In this document: in pieces, positions 3,976 to 6,856 of the stretch
How the letters are laid out: each line of letters starts with the position of its first letter
How positions within the stretch are numbered: the stretch's first letter is position 1
Assembly: GCA_002491905.1 (NCBI GenBank)
Contig: DKWV01000057.1
Coordinates: 31,844 to 38,699, forward strand
Direction of reading: 5' to 3'
Source of the DNA: Lachnospiraceae bacterium UBA7143
GTDB lineage: Bacteria; Bacillota; Clostridia; Lachnospirales; Lachnospiraceae
Length of the DNA stretch: 6,856 bases
The notes under the pieces: model-generated
The model's database searches: none
Seen by the model: the letters and a program-made list of their open reading frames with translations, nothing else
Told to the model about the DNA's origin: nothing
Translations under genes and position numbers: made by a program

Positions 3976-5958
3976 TAAATGAAACTGTTCCACCGTGTCC
4001 TGCAGGGAGGCCACGCTCTTCATGACATCCTTCGTCTCCTCGGACACACTCTCACTTGCATTCGTAATCATCTGCAGATTTTCATTGACAGACTGAACGG
4101 CCTCGTCCAGCTCCTTCTGGGAGGCATCGATCGTATTGATAATCTGGTTAATGCCGTCGACAGATGTGTTCAGGTTCTCAATATGCGTTCCCAGCACGTT
4201 GCTGACCTTAACATAATAATCCGCATCCTCCCTGTAATTGTCCGCCAGTACTTCCAGCTTGTCATAATCCTTTAAAACAATTTCGTCTAAGAAAGCAACG
4301 ATCCTGTTGCTCTCGTCGGAAAGCTTCTTTACGCTTGCCGTCACCTTCCCGACCAGTTTGTTTACTTTCTCGATCTCATTCCCTGTCGTCGTGCTTAACT
4401 GTTTGATCTCGTCCGCCACCACAGCAAACCCTTTTCCTGCCTCACCGGCTCTCGCCGCCTCTATGGACGCGTTGAGCGCCAGCAGATTCGTCTGCTGCGC
4501 AATGGCGCTGATCGCCTCAGACACTTCCACAATCTTTTCGATTTCCTTCGTCTCCTCAATGGCGCTTTCAAGATTCTGCTTACTGTTCATGGTAATGTTG
4601 ATGGCATTCTTCTTATCATCGAGCAGTTCGGGAACCATCTGTTCCACCCGTGTAATAATCTCCTGCGCCCGGGCAGTGATAGTATGGGCGCTCCCCGCCA
4701 GTTCTTTTACAGCCTCCGCCACATCGCTGCAGTTCTTATCCATGTCGCTGATACTGGCCGTCTGCGTGGCCACACTGGCCCCGGTCTCTTCCATGACTGC
4801 GCTGATCTCCATGATGTTGCCGTTCATATCCGACACATGACCGTCCGTCTCCGATATCATATTCTGGATCAGCACGGTCTCCTGCTGCGTCTTCTGTATC
4901 GTCGAAACCACCCGGTTCTCCAGTTCTTCAATGAGATAACCGATTTCCCTGACTTCCTTTTTCTCCTCCGCGCAGTTCTTCGTCCCGATTACTTTCTCCC
5001 TGATGAAAGCTTTCATCACCGCCATCGGCTTTAACAGGCGGCTGATCACGATATTCAGCAGGATAATAAACACCGCGAGCAGAACAATATCCACCGCCAA
5101 CGGGACCATCAGATTATTCCAGACCTCACGGCTGATCACGGAAACCGGCTGCGTAATGCCGATCCGCCACCCCGTCGTCTGCACCTCATGCACGGCGACA
5201 TATTTGGACACGCCGTCATAATCCTGAAAAACAGACACGCCCTCCCCGTTAAGGTCAATGTCCAGTGCATCTGTCAAAACTGTATTTCCTTCCTCCTTCG
5301 GCAGATAAGCTTCATTTTCATGGGTAATCACGCTGTTATCCCCAGCCAGAAGGAATGTCTGCACACTTTCGTCCGTCCCTATGCCCTGTACCATTTCAAT
5401 CAGGCTGTCGATGGTGATATCCGCGAGAATCACCGCCTGCTCCCCGTCAAGGGTAAAAGGCTCCGCTATAGAAACAATCATCTGTCCTGTCGCAAAATCC
5501 GTGTAGGGCTCCGTATAAATCAGTCCGCCCGTTCCCACCGCGTCTGTCCACCAGCCTCTTGTGGTCGGATCTAAATCCAGAGTGGAATGATCCGCAGGGA
5601 AAACGCCTCCGTCGTAGCCCAAACAGCAGTAATACATCAGGGCATCCGCATTCTGGGAGAGATTGGCTCCCAGATAATTCATGACCGTCTCCATATCATC
5701 CCCGTCCATTGTCTCAAGCCCGCTCTTCATCGTATCGACGATTTTCGCCTGCCTGACCAGCCACTCGTTCATCAGTTCACTGGCATTCTCCGCCTCTTCC
5801 ATAAGCGTATTGTGACCGTTCGTAATCAGCACATTTCTCATCACGACGCTGTTGAGCGTAGCCGTCACCGCTATGATCACTGCGGTGCAGACCGCCACGT
5901 AAGAAATAATGTTTCCCTTAATGCTTCCCCAAAAGCTGTTCTTTACCGTTTTGTCCAT
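3973..5958 (-). CDS. Methyl-accepting chemotaxis protein with extracytoplasmic double-Cache sensor
   Basis: A complete 661-residue transmembrane chemoreceptor. TM1 is about residues 17-40 and TM2 about 284-306. Between them lies a sensor of about 240 residues with a dCache_1 pattern: R134-G-W136-W137, then Y152-T-D154, and D180, spaced like the amino-acid-binding motif of such domains. After TM2, RLLKPM...KEVREIGYLIEELE (307-347) looks like a diverged HAMP linker. The rest is a long coiled coil with the highly conserved tip IAQQTNLLALNASIEAARAGEAGKGFAVVADE (486-517), which contacts CheA and CheW. The protein ends in QFHL, without a CheR-tethering pentapeptide. It should gather at the membrane in receptor arrays and steer motility toward or away from a ligand. 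GAGG lies about eight bases before the ATG. No che or flagellar gene is in the window, so it is an 'orphan' receptor gene here, convergent with the hydrolase and divergent from the LytTR regulator. Confidence 0.95.
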   Translation of the reverse strand: MDKTVKNSFWGSIKGNIISYVAVCTAVIIAVTATLNSVVMRNVLITNGHNTLMEEAENASELMNEWLVRQAKIVDTMKSGLETMDGDDMETVMNYLGANLSQNADALMYYCCLGYDGGVFPADHSTLDLDPTTRGWWTDAVGTGGLIYTEPYTDFATGQMIVSIAEPFTLDGEQAVILADITIDSLIEMVQGIGTDESVQTFLLAGDNSVITHENEAYLPKEEGNTVLTDALDIDLNGEGVSVFQDYDGVSKYVAVHEVQTTGWRIGITQPVSVISREVWNNLMVPLAVDIVLLAVFIILLNIVISRLLKPMAVMKAFIREKVIGTKNCAEEKKEVREIGYLIEELENRVVSTIQKTQQETVLIQNMISETDGHVSDMNGNIMEISAVMEETGASVATQTASISDMDKNCSDVAEAVKELAGSAHTITARAQEIITRVEQMVPELLDDKKNAINITMNSKQNLESAIEETKEIEKIVEVSEAISAIAQQTNLLALNASIEAARAGEAGKGFAVVADEIKQLSTTTGNEIEKVNKLVGKVTASVKKLSDESNRIVAFLDEIVLKDYDKLEVLADNYREDADYYVKVSNVLGTHIENLNTSVDGINQIINTIDASQKELDEAVQSVNENLQMITNASESVSEETKDVMKSVASLQDTVEQFHL

Positions 5959-6042
5959 CTGTCTCGCCTCTTTGTATTTTTGTATGTTGGTTTCTTTCTT
6001 AATTTTTTATTTTATTATGTTTTCCCCAAAAAGAAAAGAGGA

Positions 6043-6079
6043 TTGGCAAAAACGTCAGTTTTTTGGCAAGAACGTCAGG
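6043..6079 (+). promoter_or_regulatory. Paired direct repeats resembling LytTR-domain binding sites
   Basis: TTGGCAAAAACGTCAG (6043-6058) and TTGGCAAGAACGTCAG (6063-6078) differ at one base and repeat with a 20-base period, about two helical turns. Within each copy, AACGTCAGT (6051-6059) and AACGTCAGG (6071-6079) match the published LytTR consensus [TA][AC][CA]GTTN[AG][TG] at 8 of 9 positions. LytTR dimers typically bind such tandem half-sites about 20-22 bases apart. The second copy ends six bases before the -35 of the downstream promoter, a good position for an activator. The neighbouring gene encodes a LytTR regulator, which supports autoregulation. Confidence 0.7.
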
Positions 6080-6085
6080 CGAGGT

Positions 6086-6114
6086 TTGAAAAATATCTCT
6101 TTTTATGATATGGT
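6086..6114 (+). promoter_or_regulatory. Candidate promoter of the LytTR response regulator gene, with extended -10
   Basis: TTGAAA (6086-6091), a 17-base spacer, then TATGGT (6109-6114), with TGA directly before it making an extended -10. The start would be near 6121, leaving a leader of about 30 bases. The boxes are sub-optimal, which suits a promoter that needs an activator bound at the repeats just upstream. Confidence 0.55.
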
Positions 6115-6138
6115 TCTATTGGATTTTGGTACGAAATT

Positions 6139-6145
6139 GAGGTGA
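6139..6145 (+). promoter_or_regulatory. Ribosome binding site for the TTG start of the LytTR regulator
   Basis: GAGGTGA lies seven bases before TTG at 6153. No ATG or GTG gives an intact receiver domain in this frame, and the protein would begin MKIALVDDE, exactly where receiver domains begin. This supports a TTG start. Confidence 0.7.
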
Positions 6146-6152
6146 AACTGAT

Positions 6153-6856
6153 TTGAAGATCGCTTTAGTGGATGACGAGCAGAAATATCTGGACGAAATG
6201 GCTGAACTTATCCATGATTTTGGCAAGCAGCATCGCTGTCAGATAGAAACCGTTCCCTTCTTAAACGGGGAGGCTTTCCTTAAGGCATTTGAGGACGGCG
6301 GCTTTGCCGCTGTATTTATGGATATTTACATGGACGGCATGGACGGTGTCGCCGCCGCAATAAAAATGCGGGGCGTAGACAGCAGGTGCGTCCTTGTGTT
6401 CCTGACCTCCAGCATGGACTTCATGCCGGACGCTTTTTCCTGCCACGCCTTTGAATATATCACCAAGCCATTCTCCCGGCAGCGCATCTTCCAGGTCCTC
6501 ACCGACATGCTGGAAGTGATTCCTCCGATGCAAAAATACATAGAGGTAACCAATGACAGAAAAACGGTTCGGCTATTCCTGTATGAGATTGCCTCCGTCG
6601 TCACGGACGCACACTATCTTGACATCAGCCTGACTGGCGGGGAAACACTGCACTGCCGCATGACCATGCCGGAATTTGTGAATCTTACAGGCGGGGATTC
6701 CCGTTTCCTTGCCGTCAATAAGGGTATCATGGTAAACGCCGGCTGCATCCTTGAATTTACGGACAACTGCTGTGTGCTGGAAAACGGCGCAAAGCTGCCA
6801 ATCCGTGTGCGGGACCGCCTGAAAATCGAACAGGCGGCGAGGGATTACAATTTCAG
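6153..6856 (+). CDS. LytTR-family response regulator (AgrA/LytR type), 3' end cut by window edge
   Basis: The frame runs 234 codons from TTG 6153 to the window edge without a stop. Residues 1-120 are a receiver domain: acidic pair D7-D8, phosphoacceptor D57 (VFMDIYMDGMDG), T85 (FLTSS) and K105 (YITKPF), all in canonical places. Residues about 127-230 are a LytTR DNA-binding domain, with KYIEVTNDRKTVRLFLYEI, a 'D-A-H-Y-L-D' block and the late segment FLAVNKGIMVNAGCI (187-201), a diverged form of the 'R.hr..ivN...I' element. From the usual family length only a few residues should be missing. It would be phosphorylated by a sensor kinase, often a HPK10/AgrC-like or LytS-like membrane protein, which is not in the window and may follow. 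It likely binds the direct repeats at 6043-6079. TTG initiation and the weak promoter suggest low basal expression. Confidence 0.92.
   Translation, partial: MKIALVDDEQKYLDEMAELIHDFGKQHRCQIETVPFLNGEAFLKAFEDGGFAAVFMDIYMDGMDGVAAAIKMRGVDSRCVLVFLTSSMDFMPDAFSCHAFEYITKPFSRQRIFQVLTDMLEVIPPMQKYIEVTNDRKTVRLFLYEIASVVTDAHYLDISLTGGETLHCRMTMPEFVNLTGGDSRFLAVNKGIMVNAGCILEFTDNCCVLENGAKLPIRVRDRLKIEQAARDYNF

Noticed and set aside
4307..4840. Plus-strand open frame of 177 codons rich in Ser, Ala and Leu
   Set aside because: It is antisense to the chemoreceptor coiled coil; the hydrophobic composition results from reading the complementary strand of Glu/Lys/Ala-rich heptads.
6009..6037. Possible promoter for the chemoreceptor gene (TTTTCT, 17 bases, TAAAAT on the minus strand)
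   Set aside because: The -35 matches only 3 of 6 and the region is simple A/T sequence. I also looked for a flagellar-type (sigma-D/sigma-28) TAAA-N15-GCCGATA site and found none, so the receptor promoter stays unassigned.
5587..6108. Plus-strand open frame of 173 codons
   Set aside because: It covers the chemoreceptor N-terminus and runs through the AT-rich spacer and LytTR repeats; no domain and no ribosome site.
6261..6604. Two minus-strand open frames of about 90 codons
   Set aside because: Both are antisense to the receiver domain of the LytTR regulator, whose catalytic residues are all in place.
1..6856. A new defence, mobile or CRISPR-like system
   Set aside because: No repeat-spacer array, terminal inverted repeats, integrase, reverse transcriptase, toxin-antitoxin pair or defence effector is visible. 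The Rpn nuclease is a known family and stands alone with its own promoter.

Overview
This window looks like chromosomal DNA from an anaerobic Firmicute of the Clostridia, most likely Lachnospiraceae. That is an inference from several things: strong GGAGG-type ribosome sites, sigma-A-like promoters in AT-rich spacers, an Rpn/YhgA-like nuclease with a Gly-Ile-Glu-Lys repeat tail, a double-Cache chemoreceptor, and an AgrA/LytR-type (LytTR) response regulator. No gene was matched to a named orthologue, so gene symbols are left empty. No RNA gene, insertion sequence or CRISPR array is visible, and no gene-free stretch exceeds about 205 bases.

Layout. (1) 1-825, minus: an Rpn-type PD-(D/E)XK nuclease, cut by the left edge, with its own promoter near 927-955. 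(2) 985-2098, minus: a two-gene operon of a TetR/AcrR repressor (1502-2098) and a GNAT acetyltransferase (985-1512) that overlap by 11 bases. (3) 2099-2303: a divergent control region with two back-to-back consensus promoters. The leftward one carries two related GC-rich operator-like inverted repeats, and the rightward one carries AT-rich palindromes. (4) 2304-3967, plus: a second, different TetR regulator followed by a membrane-anchored alpha/beta hydrolase in a tight operon. (5) 3973-5958, minus: a methyl-accepting chemotaxis protein that converges on the hydrolase gene with a 5-base gap. (6) 5959-6152: a divergent spacer with two near-identical 16-base direct repeats that resemble LytTR-domain binding sites, just upstream of a promoter with an extended -10. 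(7) 6153-6856, plus: a LytTR response regulator starting at TTG and cut by the right edge only a little before its expected end.

How the parts may work together. The centre is two independently controlled TetR modules arranged head to head, each regulator leading an operon with one enzyme. This is a common arrangement for sensing and modifying a small molecule, but neither ligand nor substrate can be read from the sequence. On the right, the LytTR regulator probably controls its own promoter through the direct repeats and could also influence the divergent chemoreceptor gene. I see no clear evidence of a new defence or mobile system. The most informative signals are the two intergenic control regions.
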